From assembly GCA_944326455.1 (NCBI GenBank), contig CALVEA010000008.1:1-64000 (forward strand): a stretch of 64,000 nucleotides of DNA, in the 5' to 3' direction. The notes beneath the pieces were generated by a model that searched no databases, was not told where the DNA came from, and saw nothing but the letters and a program-made list of their open reading frames with translations. Origin of the DNA: Candidatus Gastranaerophilales bacterium. Its GTDB lineage: Bacteria > Cyanobacteriota > Vampirovibrionia > Gastranaerophilales > Gastranaerophilaceae. How positions within the stretch are numbered: position 1 is the stretch's first letter; each line of letters starts with the position of its first letter. Shown piece by piece: positions 18,608-26,948 of the stretch. The translations under genes and the position numbers were made by a program.

Positions 18608-19471
18608 TTACTTTAACACTACATAAGAACCTAAAAGTTCAAATTCTTTAACATACTGCTGAATTTTAATCAGACAGAGTGCTACATTATTATCATCCTT
18701 ATGTCCTTCAAAATCTATATAAAAAACATATTCTCCTAATTTCTTTTTGGAAGGTCTTGAATCTATATATGACATATTAAGCCCAAACTCTTCAAGTATG
18801 GTAAGCACCTTATTCAACGCACCGGGCTTGTTTTCTGTTGAAAATGTTATTGAAGTCTTATTATTACTTGTACTCAAGCATTCTACGCTTGATAGAAGTA
18901 TAAATCTTGTTGTATTATTCTTTTCATCATTAATGTCTGTTTGCATCACCGGTATATTGTATTTTTCGGCGCAAAAACCGCTTCCTATTGCAGCCCTCTG
19001 AGGATTATCCTCTGTCAGGGAAGAAACAGCTGCAGAAGTTGACAATACAGCCTCTTGTATAATATTTTCTCCCCAAGTTGAAAAAATAAAATTCCTGCAC
19101 TGAGCCAGCGCTTGCGGATGTGAAGATATAATCTTAATATCGCATTTATCTTTTGCAAATCCGATTAACGAATGCTTCACCGGGAGAGTTGTTTCGGCTG
19201 TAATTTTAATTCCCGCGCCTGCCAAATTAAACAAGTTATCCACGGTCTCGCGAACAACTCCTTCTATAGAATTTTCTATCGGAATAACCGCTCCTGTATT
19301 TTGAGCGTCTTCACTCTCTAAAGCTTTGATTATTCCGATTATTGAACTATATGGCAGGAATTTGCAATCATCTGCATAAAAATCTGAAAATTTTGTTTTA
19401 ACCGCATCAGAATAAGACCCTTCCGGACCTAAATAAAAAATTCTATTTAACCGCCTATCTTTATCTGTCAA
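18608..19471 (-). CDS. pheA: Prephenate dehydratase
   Basis: 287 residues. Converts prephenate to phenylpyruvate in phenylalanine synthesis. Opens with IFYLGPEGSYSDAV; TTRFILLS is the conserved catalytic TRF motif; a C-terminal ACT domain (SITFSTENKPGALNKVL and YIDSRPSKK) senses phenylalanine. No chorismate mutase domain is fused. I choose the TTG at 19471 (AAAGGGA eight bases upstream), which overlaps the end of the preceding gene by 11 bp. Last gene of the obgE operon. Confidence 0.93.
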   Translation of the reverse strand: MTDKDRRLNRIFYLGPEGSYSDAVKTKFSDFYADDCKFLPYSSIIGIIKALESEDAQNTGAVIPIENSIEGVVRETVDNLFNLAGAGIKITAETTLPVKHSLIGFAKDKCDIKIISSHPQALAQCRNFIFSTWGENIIQEAVLSTSAAVSSLTEDNPQRAAIGSGFCAEKYNIPVMQTDINDEKNNTTRFILLSSVECLSTSNNKTSITFSTENKPGALNKVLTILEEFGLNMSYIDSRPSKKKLGEYVFYIDFEGHKDDNNVALCLIKIQQYVKEFELLGSYVVLK

Positions 19472-20147
19472 CAGTAAAATCCCTTTGCAGAATATTATTA
19501 ACACGTCTTGTGGCTTTATCTATATCACCTGTTTTATAGTAAAGTCTTGCGAGTAAAAGCTCTCTGCTTGTAGACGGAGAGAGGTTATACGCCTTCTGAG
19601 CATAAGCAAGGGCTGTGCCGTAACGTTTTACCATACCGTATAACATAGCCATCTCTTCATAGCATTTTGCCTGAATGGCAGAATCTCCGGAAAGTTCCGC
19701 TGCCTTTTTATACATCTCTATAGCTTTAACATAGTCTCTATCACGTCTTAATGCAGAAGCTTTATCCATTAAAGATTCCGGAGTCACCTCTTCTACATGC
19801 TGCTCTGATTCACCATTTGCCTCAGAAACTTCTTCCGGAAGATTTTCCAATGGCTCAAGATTTTCTTCTGCCGGATGTTCGTTATGCTCTGCTATTTCCT
19901 CATGGTTTGCAGGCTGTTCCTCTTCCGCAAATTCTTCTTCGGAAGCAGCTTCTTCAGGCTCTGCAATCTCTTCGCCCTGATTTGAAGACTGCTGCTCATT
20001 TATTTCCTCAACAGAAGGATTCTCTATATTTGTCATATTTTTAGGTGTTTTTGAAGATACAACAGCAAACGGTATCGAAAATATTATAATAACCGCTATA
20101 ATTACCAATCCAAATTTTACAGTTCTTTCATCAATATTCTCAAACAT
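19461..20147 (-). CDS. Membrane-anchored TPR protein
   Basis: 228 residues. One N-terminal transmembrane helix (about 12-30), then a linker of about 90 residues extremely rich in Glu with Pro/Ala, and two to three TPR units from about 125 (YVKAIEMYKKAAELSG, YGTALAYAQKAYNLSP, GDIDKATRRVNNIL). It probably displays the TPRs on the periplasmic side for protein contacts. Specific role unknown. Lies between the DUF2400 gene and pheA. Confidence 0.8.
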   Translation of the reverse strand: MFENIDERTVKFGLVIIAVIIIFSIPFAVVSSKTPKNMTNIENPSVEEINEQQSSNQGEEIAEPEEAASEEEFAEEEQPANHEEIAEHNEHPAEENLEPLENLPEEVSEANGESEQHVEEVTPESLMDKASALRRDRDYVKAIEMYKKAAELSGDSAIQAKCYEEMAMLYGMVKRYGTALAYAQKAYNLSPSTSRELLLARLYYKTGDIDKATRRVNNILQRDFTVDR

Positions 20148-20158
20148 AACTCAATCTC

Positions 20159-20905
20159 CTAGCTTTTATTATTTAATTCTACACCAAAAGCAAACATTGC
20201 AAAATCATATTTTACAGGATCCTCATGACAAAACTCTTTTAATTTATCAGTAAGTTCCAAAACTGCTTTAAAATCGTTGCTTTTACGTTTTAAAAGTCCC
20301 ATATTTCTTGATACTCTTGCAACATGTACATCAAGCGGTATTAATAAATCTTTCGGTTTCATAAATGTCCAGATACCTAAATCTACAGGCGGCTTTCTGA
20401 CCATCCACCTTAAAAACATATTCATTCTTTTCATAGCCCCTCCGTTTGCAGGATTCGGAATCATGTGGTAAAACCCTTGCCCAACAGTTTTGGGAGCTCG
20501 GGAATAAAAATAATCAACAACAGTTTGGAGAAAATTTTCGGAACTAAATGCATAACTAAATAAATCTTCCAGTCCTTTAGATTCAGAATATAATTTATTT
20601 AAAATTTCAAAAATCGGAATAATATCATTCTCTTTTGAGAAACGATATTCGACACCTTTAAGATTTGAAAAATCTCCGTTTTTAATATAATTAACAATAT
20701 CATTATCTGCTCTTTGAAAAATATCCTCAAGTTTTTTGATAAACAGTTTTCTGTTTCCGTAAGCAAATAATGAAGCTATAAACCCGTAGAGTTCGGACTC
20801 CTCTTTGCATTTCCCCTGATGTATAAATTGTATCGGGTCATCTTTTATAAACTCTTCCGTTTCGTATTTTGCGACAAGTTTATCAAGCTCTGTTTTTGTA
20901 ATCAT
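20159..20905 (-). CDS. TIGR02757/DUF2400 family protein
   Basis: 248 residues. Opening DDPIQFIHQGKCKEESELYGFIASLFAYGNRKLFI matches the DUF2400 family in spaced motifs (DPI, H, E..GF, A.GNRK); PKDLLIPLDVHVARVSR is the other conserved block and recalls helix-hairpin-helix DNA glycosylase folds. Function unestablished. Its ATG overlaps the tadA stop (ATGA), so coupling is likely. Confidence 0.85.
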   Translation of the reverse strand: MITKTELDKLVAKYETEEFIKDDPIQFIHQGKCKEESELYGFIASLFAYGNRKLFIKKLEDIFQRADNDIVNYIKNGDFSNLKGVEYRFSKENDIIPIFEILNKLYSESKGLEDLFSYAFSSENFLQTVVDYFYSRAPKTVGQGFYHMIPNPANGGAMKRMNMFLRWMVRKPPVDLGIWTFMKPKDLLIPLDVHVARVSRNMGLLKRKSNDFKAVLELTDKLKEFCHEDPVKYDFAMFAFGVELNNKS

Positions 20906-21318
20906 CTTATTCTCTTAAAAAAATCTTCCAGAATTTTGTTACAAGTTTCCTCTTCTATACCACCATACACTTTTATTTTGGATTTTGCAAGCAGAGGTAA
21001 ATTAAGAACTGATTCGATTGCTCCGTATTGAGGATTGTATGAGCCGAAATAGAGAGTTCTTATCCCGCTCTGGATTATTGCCCAGCCGCACATCGGGCAA
21101 GGCTCTAAGGTTACATACATTTCGCAGTCATTGAGTCTGGATGTTTTTAAAACTTTTTGAGCCTCTTTTATTGCTAGAATTTCAGCATGCGAAGTTATAT
21201 CGTTATCAAGCTCCCGTCTGTTGTGCGCTGATGCAATTATTTTCCCGTCCTTTTTAATCACACACCCTATCGGAACATCTATTTCACATTTTTTTGCTTC
21301 TTCAATTGCAGCTTTCAC
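20902..21318 (-). CDS. tadA: tRNA-specific adenosine deaminase
   Basis: 138 residues. Makes inosine 34 in tRNA-Arg. Zinc site and catalytic glutamate in SHAEILAI; the second and third ligands in PCPMCGWAI. Starts with GTG directly after an in-frame stop, so the N terminus is a few residues shorter than typical TadA and the ribosome-binding site is remote; translation may depend on coupling to obgE, which ends 4 bp upstream. Confidence 0.93.
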   Translation of the reverse strand: MKAAIEEAKKCEIDVPIGCVIKKDGKIIASAHNRRELDNDITSHAEILAIKEAQKVLKTSRLNDCEMYVTLEPCPMCGWAIIQSGIRTLYFGSYNPQYGAIESVLNLPLLAKSKIKVYGGIEEETCNKILEDFFKRIR

Positions 21319-21322
21319 TTAA

Positions 21323-22621
21323 TTAGACTTTGCTCCCCTCTCCCCAGATTTCATCATCATAGTATCCGAGTTCCAAGTGCCCTACAATTACGGTATCGCC
21401 GTTTTGCAGCCCGTAATCATGCAGGGTTTCAAAAACGCCCATACTCTTCATAATATTCTGGAGTCTTATGACCTGCTCAGTGTTTCTTGCATCAGTAACC
21501 TTAGCCAGACGATTAATTTTTCCGCCTGAAATCAGGTAAGTATTTTTATCCAGCTTAGTAACTTCAAATGCGCTATCATCATTATCATAAGCATCCAAAT
21601 CTTCTTCAATTTCTATTTCTGTAACAGGTTTAGGAATTTCATCCACTTTATCAGATATAAAATACAATAACTGTTCTATATTTTCTCTTGTTACGGCAGA
21701 AATTGCAAAAACATCATCGGAATATTTCCGGAATTCTTTTATATATTTATCCTTATCTTCATCAGTAACCGCATCTATTTTGTTTAAAACAAGAATCTGG
21801 TAGAGGCTGCCAAGCTTTTCCGAGTGTTTTTTCAGCTCGTTATTAATCGTCATATAGTTTTTAACCGGGTCTTCAGAAGTCAAATCTACAATATGAACAA
21901 GGAATCTGCATCGCTCAACATGTCGTAAAAACTCGTGTCCCAACCCAACACCTTCAGAAGCTCCTTCAATAAGCCCCGGAATATCAGCTATAACATAAGA
22001 GCCTCCATCTGCTTTTTTTACAACCCCGAGATGCGGAACAAGAGTTGTAAACGGATAGTCCGCTATCTTAGGACGGGCAGAACTGACTGCGCTTATAAAA
22101 GTAGACTTACCGGCATTAGGCATTCCAAGCAGACCTACATCTGCTATCAGTTTGAGTTCCAGCTCAAGAGTCCTTTCAATCCCCGGTTCTCCGGGTTCAC
22201 AAAACTGCGGTGCACGTTTTTGCGCAGTTGCAAAACGGGCATTTCCTCTTCCGCCTCTTCCACCTTTAGCTATCAAAACTTTTTGTTCAGACTCTGTTAT
22301 ATCCGCTATAATCTTGCCTGATTTTGTATCCCGAACTATTGTTCCTAATGGAACTCTTATAAATAAGTCTTTAGCACAGGCACCGTGCATACCTTTAATC
22401 CCACCGTTTTCTCCGGATTGCGCTTTATATACTGATTTAATTTTAAAATCCAGAAGGGTAGACATATTTTCATCTCCGATAAAATATATGTCGCCGCCTC
22501 TTCCGCCGTCACCGCCTGCCGGTCCGCCTTTATCAACGTATTTTTCACGACGCCATGCGACCATACCGTTTCCGCCATGACCTGAGACTACTCTTATTTT
22601 TGCTTTATCTAAAAACTTCAT
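21323..22621 (-). CDS. obgE: GTPase ObgE/CgtA
   Basis: 432 residues. Three domains: the glycine-rich Obg fold at the N terminus (GGPAGGDGGRGGDIYF), the GTPase domain with GMPNAGKST, DIPGLIEGA and NKID, and the C-terminal OCT domain after about 350. Involved in late 50S ribosomal subunit assembly and stringent response. First gene of a leftward operon, divergent from tsaD with about 70 bp between. Confidence 0.96.
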   Translation of the reverse strand: MKFLDKAKIRVVSGHGGNGMVAWRREKYVDKGGPAGGDGGRGGDIYFIGDENMSTLLDFKIKSVYKAQSGENGGIKGMHGACAKDLFIRVPLGTIVRDTKSGKIIADITESEQKVLIAKGGRGGRGNARFATAQKRAPQFCEPGEPGIERTLELELKLIADVGLLGMPNAGKSTFISAVSSARPKIADYPFTTLVPHLGVVKKADGGSYVIADIPGLIEGASEGVGLGHEFLRHVERCRFLVHIVDLTSEDPVKNYMTINNELKKHSEKLGSLYQILVLNKIDAVTDEDKDKYIKEFRKYSDDVFAISAVTRENIEQLLYFISDKVDEIPKPVTEIEIEEDLDAYDNDDSAFEVTKLDKNTYLISGGKINRLAKVTDARNTEQVIRLQNIMKSMGVFETLHDYGLQNGDTVIVGHLELGYYDDEIWGEGSKV

Positions 22622-22680
22622 ACTACTGACCTGCTTATTGTTGGGGAAAGAGTAAACTTTTAAATATTTACCCCTTGTAT

Positions 22681-22686
22681 TATAAT
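22681..22686 (+). promoter_or_regulatory. tsaD -10 box, apparently leaderless
   Basis: TATAAT lies only six bases before the ATG at 22693 and there is no Shine-Dalgarno sequence. No good -35 box is visible. Confidence 0.4.
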
Positions 22687-22692
22687 GCTACT

Positions 22693-23721
22693 ATGAAAAA
22701 GATAAAAAATACATTATTCAGTAACAAACCTGTTACAATTGATGAAAATTCCATAATAATGGCGATTGAATCAAGCTGCGACGAAACAGCCTGCGCTATC
22801 GTTAAAGGAGGAAGAGAAGTTTTAGCAAATGTTGTTGCTTCTCAAATAAAGATTCACGAAAAATTCGGCGGTGTAATTCCTGAAATAGCTGCCAGAGAAC
22901 ACCTTGAAGCTGTTAACGTTGTTGTAGAAGAGGCTTTTAAGCAATCCGGGATTAAGCCTCAAGATATAACAGCTTTTGCAGGGACTGCAGGTCCCGGGCT
23001 GGTCGGATGTCTGCTTGTGGGATTAAATGCAACTAAAGCTCTGGCTTTAGCCTATGACAAACCTTTTATCGGAATTAACCATTTAAATGCCCATATATGT
23101 GCAAATTTTATAGATACAACTCTGGAACCGCCATTTATTGCTCTTCTGGTTAGCGGCGGGCATACCCAGATTATTGATGTTAAATCATATTCTGAGCTTG
23201 AAATAATAGGTGAAACGATTGATGATGCTGTCGGAGAAGCTTATGATAAAGTAGCAAGGCTTATCGGGCTGCCTTATCCTGGAGGTCCTAAACTCGATAA
23301 AAGTGCTCAGGAAGGGAATCCGCACGCATTTAAGCTTCCTGAATCTAAAGTCGGCGGGTTTGATTTTAGTTTTAGCGGATTGAAAACTGCTGCGCTAAGG
23401 CTGGTTAAAAGTTTTGACGGAAAAGAACTCCCCGTTAATGATATTTGTGCAAGTTTCCAGGAATGTGTTTCCGAGACTTTGTATAAAAAAGTTAAAAAAG
23501 CTGCCGAAGAAAGAGGGTACAAACAAGTTGTTCTCGCTGGCGGGGTTGCAGCTAATTCTGAAATTCGGAGAAAGATTTTCAGCTTGAAAGAATTAGGCTA
23601 TGATGTGTATGCTCCGCAGATGAAATACTGTACGGATAATGCCGCTATGGTTGCAAGCTGCGCATTTTTCTTTGATAAAAGTTTTGATGATGTAGATACA
23701 GAAGTCTTTTCAAGAGCCTAG
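22693..23721 (+). CDS. tsaD: tRNA N6-adenosine threonylcarbamoyltransferase
   Basis: 342 residues. Catalyses the last step of t6A37 synthesis with TsaB, TsaC and TsaE. Motifs: AIESSCDETACAIV, GGVIPEIAAREH with the metal histidines later in INHLNAHI, and GGHTQI. The FSGLKTA and AGGVAANS blocks are conserved. A frame start six codons earlier exists, but the ATG at 22693 fits the family. Confidence 0.96.
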   Translation: MKKIKNTLFSNKPVTIDENSIIMAIESSCDETACAIVKGGREVLANVVASQIKIHEKFGGVIPEIAAREHLEAVNVVVEEAFKQSGIKPQDITAFAGTAGPGLVGCLLVGLNATKALALAYDKPFIGINHLNAHICANFIDTTLEPPFIALLVSGGHTQIIDVKSYSELEIIGETIDDAVGEAYDKVARLIGLPYPGGPKLDKSAQEGNPHAFKLPESKVGGFDFSFSGLKTAALRLVKSFDGKELPVNDICASFQECVSETLYKKVKKAAEERGYKQVVLAGGVAANSEIRRKIFSLKELGYDVYAPQMKYCTDNAAMVASCAFFFDKSFDDVDTEVFSRA

Positions 23722-23743
23722 GGGTAAAAGATAAAATATTCTG

Positions 23744-24526
23744 TTATACTAAGTTAACCTGTTTATCTATATTATAGAAAATTTTGGAATGCTCTATAAA
23801 GTTTTCGGGATTTGCGCTTACGTAAAAATTTTCATTCCCTTCGGAATCCGATGGATTCAAAAGCCCATTTACCCCCAAATCTGATTTTATATAATCAACA
23901 AAAATATCGGCAGGGTTAATGAACAATTCCTTCGACGCAAATTTCGTAAGAAAAGGAAGTAGATACGGATAATGAGTACACCCCAGAATTATTTTATCCG
24001 GAGAAAATTCCATCATCTCTTCAAGTTTGGACTTTATATCTTCATCAGGATTAATATCGCTATTTAATCCTTCAACTATACTTACCCAGTGCGGACAGGC
24101 AATCTCTTTAACCTTTAAATCCGGCTTATATTTTGTAAGCTCTCTTGTATAAGCTCCGGACGTCACTGTTCCCTGAGTTGCAAAAACCCCGATTCTATTA
24201 ACAGGCATTGATGAAATAACTTTGGCACAGGATTGGATAACCGGATACAGCTTAAACCCGTAATGGTCTTTAACACTTTCATAAGCTAAAGCAGAAGATG
24301 TATTACACGCAATAACTACTGCTTTTACCCCCTTCTTTTCAAAAAAGTCAAGAATTTTTTTAGAAAATCCTATAATTTGAGCCTGAGATTTGTCCCCATA
24401 AGGTAAATTTTTTAAATCCCCATAATAAATAATATCTTCATTTGGAAGAACTTTTCTAAAACTTGAGAGAACGGACAATCCGCCGACTCCCGAATCAAAA
24501 AAACCAATTGGAGAATTTATATTCAT
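23744..24526 (-). CDS. murI: Glutamate racemase
   Basis: 260 residues. Makes D-glutamate for peptidoglycan. Two catalytic cysteines lie in ACNTSSA and GCTHYPYL; the N terminus IGFFDSGVGGLSVL is diagnostic. Second gene after the amidase, separated by a short repeat-bearing gap. It converges on tsaD with 22 bp between stops. Confidence 0.96.
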   Translation of the reverse strand: MNINSPIGFFDSGVGGLSVLSSFRKVLPNEDIIYYGDLKNLPYGDKSQAQIIGFSKKILDFFEKKGVKAVVIACNTSSALAYESVKDHYGFKLYPVIQSCAKVISSMPVNRIGVFATQGTVTSGAYTRELTKYKPDLKVKEIACPHWVSIVEGLNSDINPDEDIKSKLEEMMEFSPDKIILGCTHYPYLLPFLTKFASKELFINPADIFVDYIKSDLGVNGLLNPSDSEGNENFYVSANPENFIEHSKIFYNIDKQVNLV

Positions 24527-24529
24527 TAT

Positions 24530-24600
24530 TTATTATTTACCTCTTTCATAGTTTTTACTTCGCAATATTCTCTCCTTTAGGAGCGGGGTTATTATTTACC
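24530..24600. repeat. Short palindromic repeat flanked by 12-bp direct repeats
   Basis: TTATTATTTACC occurs at 24530-24541 and 24589-24600. Between them is a 47-bp piece with CTCTCCTTTAGGAGCGGGG, related to the dispersed GGAGAGG family. The right copy includes the amidase stop codon. The layout looks like an inserted element with a target duplication. Confidence 0.5.
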
Positions 24601-26502
24601 CCCTTTAAGGTATTCCATAATACCTTCCGCAATTGCTTTTGCCGTTGCTTTTTTCCGCTTTTCGGATACAAGTTCATTTCTTTCTTTATCATTTGAAATA
24701 AATCCAATTTCACACAAAATTGCAGGTACGGTTGTATGATTTATAACATAGAACTTAGATTTTATAAGACCTCTGTTATTAGTATCAATCTCTTTCATTA
24801 AATGTTTGTGCACAACATTTGCTAAGTCTTTACTGTAATCATGATAATAGTGAGTCTCAATACCGCTAGGCGAGGTTGAAACAGCAGAGTTAACGTGAAT
24901 ACTTACAAAAATTTCAGGCGCCTCATCTTCAGAGAAATTAACTCTGTCTTCCAAAGAAACATAAGTATCATTTTTTCTTGTAAGAGCTGTTTTGTAACCT
25001 TTTGAACGCAAAATTGAATCAACTCTTTGTGTTATATCAAGAGTAATATCTTTCTCGTTTATTCCTTCTTTTATTGCCCCGTAATCAGTTCCGCCATGTC
25101 CCGCATCAAGTACAACTTTATTTTTTGTAGCACCTTTTTTAACGGGACGTTCGGTTTTTATTTCCTGCTGAGTACGAATAATTGTAATCTTTAATGCTTT
25201 GGCGTCAATACTCTGCTCTACTTTCACAATATCATCTTTATTGATTGGCATAGCGGCACGGACTCCTATTTTGGGCAGCAGTGAAAGTGTAAATTGCTTG
25301 TAATAGCTGTTTCCGAGAGTTTTAATTATATCCATCTCATTATAACTTTTGACATTAAACAGAAAAAAGTTTAAAGAATTGTCCGTTCTCAAAATAGAAT
25401 GTACAACCGGAGAAGAAAAAGAAAGTATCAGTTCATTTGTTCTTGAATCAATTTTTCTGACAAAAGCTTTATTTATATTTGAGATATTGGAAGCCAGTGT
25501 TGTATGATTAAGCTTATCCGAGTCAATTACCAAAAGCGACTGCCCGTCTTGGGAATAAACAGGCATATATTTATCAGCTTTATCAGATGTAATAACAATA
25601 CGAGCTTTATTATATTCAAACTGCCCAATTTTAGCAGTATCTTTACAGCTGCAGTCCGGACAGAGATTTATTTCTTTGTTCCTTATATTTTTATCAAGAT
25701 AGGTATTAGGCAAATCTATAACCGCCCTGTTCGGCTCTTTCAGACAAAACATCTTAGCTGTCGTAATTTGTCCTATACCGCTTACTAAAAGCCCGTTATC
25801 TTTTGGAATATACTGGCTGATAAAATACTTTGTACGAAGTTTCAAATCAGATGACAAGTCAACAGAAACGGTTGAATCATAAGTCTTTCCGTCAGTATTC
25901 GGCAAGGTAGAATTTTCAAAAGCTCTCTGAATATCATCCATTACATTTGCCGGAACTTTTACCTGCGAAGCTGCCGGAATTGCTATTTTCTGTACAAATT
26001 GAGAGTTTGCAATAATGCTTGAATATATTGGTAAAATATTATTTTCATCATAAATAGTGTTGAAGTAATCATTATTAAGTGCCGGCTTTTTAACCTGCAC
26101 AATAATATTTCCGTCAATTGTAAACAATTTAACTTTTGATGTATCAAAGTCCTCTTCAAAAGTTATAACAACTCTTACTATATCAGGGTTTGTCTCAAAT
26201 TGAGCAAGCTTAATTTCTTTAATAGCACTTTTATCAAAAACAAGCTGCTGCTTATCTCCGATAAGAACAGCATTCTCAATATCAAAATATATCCTGTTTG
26301 GATTAGAAAGCTTCACAATTTTTATATCAGAAAGAGCTTTCGTATCTAAAGGGGGCTCTTTTGAAGTCAAATAAACAACGGAAGAAGAATCATCATAATG
26401 CATAGACACTATTTTTAAAGGCTCTCCTTCGGCTGAAACAGGTATTAATGTCTGAATTAAAAATATAAAAAATAACGTTATTAGAAAAAATATTCTCTTC
26501 AT
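24592..26502 (-). CDS. N-acetylmuramoyl-L-alanine amidase with AMIN domains
   Basis: 636 residues. Cleavable signal peptide (residues 1-24, ending VSAEG). AMIN-like beta domains around 30-135 and 225-320 for septal targeting. Amidase_3 catalytic domain from about 465: VVLDAGHGGTDYGA (zinc histidine), glutamate in INEKDITLD, histidine in FVSIHVNSA, and catalytic glutamate in ILCEIGFISN. It hydrolyses septal peptidoglycan during daughter separation. Cotranscribed with murI. Confidence 0.93.
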   Translation of the reverse strand: MKRIFFLITLFFIFLIQTLIPVSAEGEPLKIVSMHYDDSSSVVYLTSKEPPLDTKALSDIKIVKLSNPNRIYFDIENAVLIGDKQQLVFDKSAIKEIKLAQFETNPDIVRVVITFEEDFDTSKVKLFTIDGNIIVQVKKPALNNDYFNTIYDENNILPIYSSIIANSQFVQKIAIPAASQVKVPANVMDDIQRAFENSTLPNTDGKTYDSTVSVDLSSDLKLRTKYFISQYIPKDNGLLVSGIGQITTAKMFCLKEPNRAVIDLPNTYLDKNIRNKEINLCPDCSCKDTAKIGQFEYNKARIVITSDKADKYMPVYSQDGQSLLVIDSDKLNHTTLASNISNINKAFVRKIDSRTNELILSFSSPVVHSILRTDNSLNFFLFNVKSYNEMDIIKTLGNSYYKQFTLSLLPKIGVRAAMPINKDDIVKVEQSIDAKALKITIIRTQQEIKTERPVKKGATKNKVVLDAGHGGTDYGAIKEGINEKDITLDITQRVDSILRSKGYKTALTRKNDTYVSLEDRVNFSEDEAPEIFVSIHVNSAVSTSPSGIETHYYHDYSKDLANVVHKHLMKEIDTNNRGLIKSKFYVINHTTVPAILCEIGFISNDKERNELVSEKRKKATAKAIAEGIMEYLKGGK

Positions 26503-26573
26503 AATTCAACCGTAATACTTTCAAAGAAAATATTACACCCCAATATCTCTCCTAATATTCTACCAAAAAAAAG

Positions 26574-26605
26574 ACGAAAAAAAAAGCACTTAAACTAAGT
26601 GCTTT
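26574..26605 (-). terminator. Terminator after a 42-residue small ORF
   Basis: Read on the minus strand: AAAGCACTTA, GTT loop, TAAGTGCTTT then a T run. It lies directly downstream of the small gene at 26633-26761 and upstream of the amidase, so it separates two leftward transcripts. Confidence 0.8.
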
Positions 26606-26632
26606 AGTACGTATTTCGAGAGTTAAACTTTT

Positions 26633-26761
26633 TTATGTGTGTAATTTACTATCAAGTTCGTAAATTTTTAACACAATAGAATTTGCCCAATCCTTAACCA
26701 ACAGCATAAATAGCTTCAACTCGTCTCTAAAGCTGTAACATCCGGGCCACATTGAATACAT
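26633..26761 (-). CDS. 42-residue small protein of unknown function
   Basis: Too short for most gene callers. ATG preceded by AAAGGAGT with seven bases spacing, an optimal ribosome-binding site, and followed within about 30 bp by a terminator. It encodes MYSMWPGCYSFRDELKLF, a helical middle with an amphipathic, aromatic and leucine-rich character, and a polar end ELDSKLHT. No signal peptide and no recognised family. A membrane-associated or regulatory peptide is possible. The 434-bp gap between the amidase and the 636-residue gene otherwise holds only regulatory motifs. Confidence 0.65.
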   Translation of the reverse strand: MYSMWPGCYSFRDELKLFMLLVKDWANSIVLKIYELDSKLHT

Positions 26762-26923
26762 ATTTATACTCCTTTCAATTACCTTACAGAATTGTTAACG
26801 GCAAATTTTGTAAAAACTTTAGAGTTTTTAGACCAATTGTTACATAAATTTACAATCTTTATTTAACAAACCATTAAGTTTTGTAAATTTTTAAGTTTTA
26901 TATGCAATTTATTGCCTTTATAA

Positions 26924-26938
26924 ATACTTAATATATAT
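26924..26938 (+). promoter_or_regulatory. ATACTTAATATATAT upstream element, copy 1
   Basis: The 15-bp word is identical at 30426-30440 and 13/15 at 43613-43627. Here it ends ten bases before the ATG of the 636-residue protein, so it may be an unusual -10 region. Confidence 0.45.
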
Positions 26939-26948
26939 GAGGTATATT

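Noticed and set aside
22152..22580. 142-residue ORF opposite obgE, proline-rich
   Set aside because: It is the antisense of the glycine-rich Obg domain; GGN codons read as proline on the other strand.
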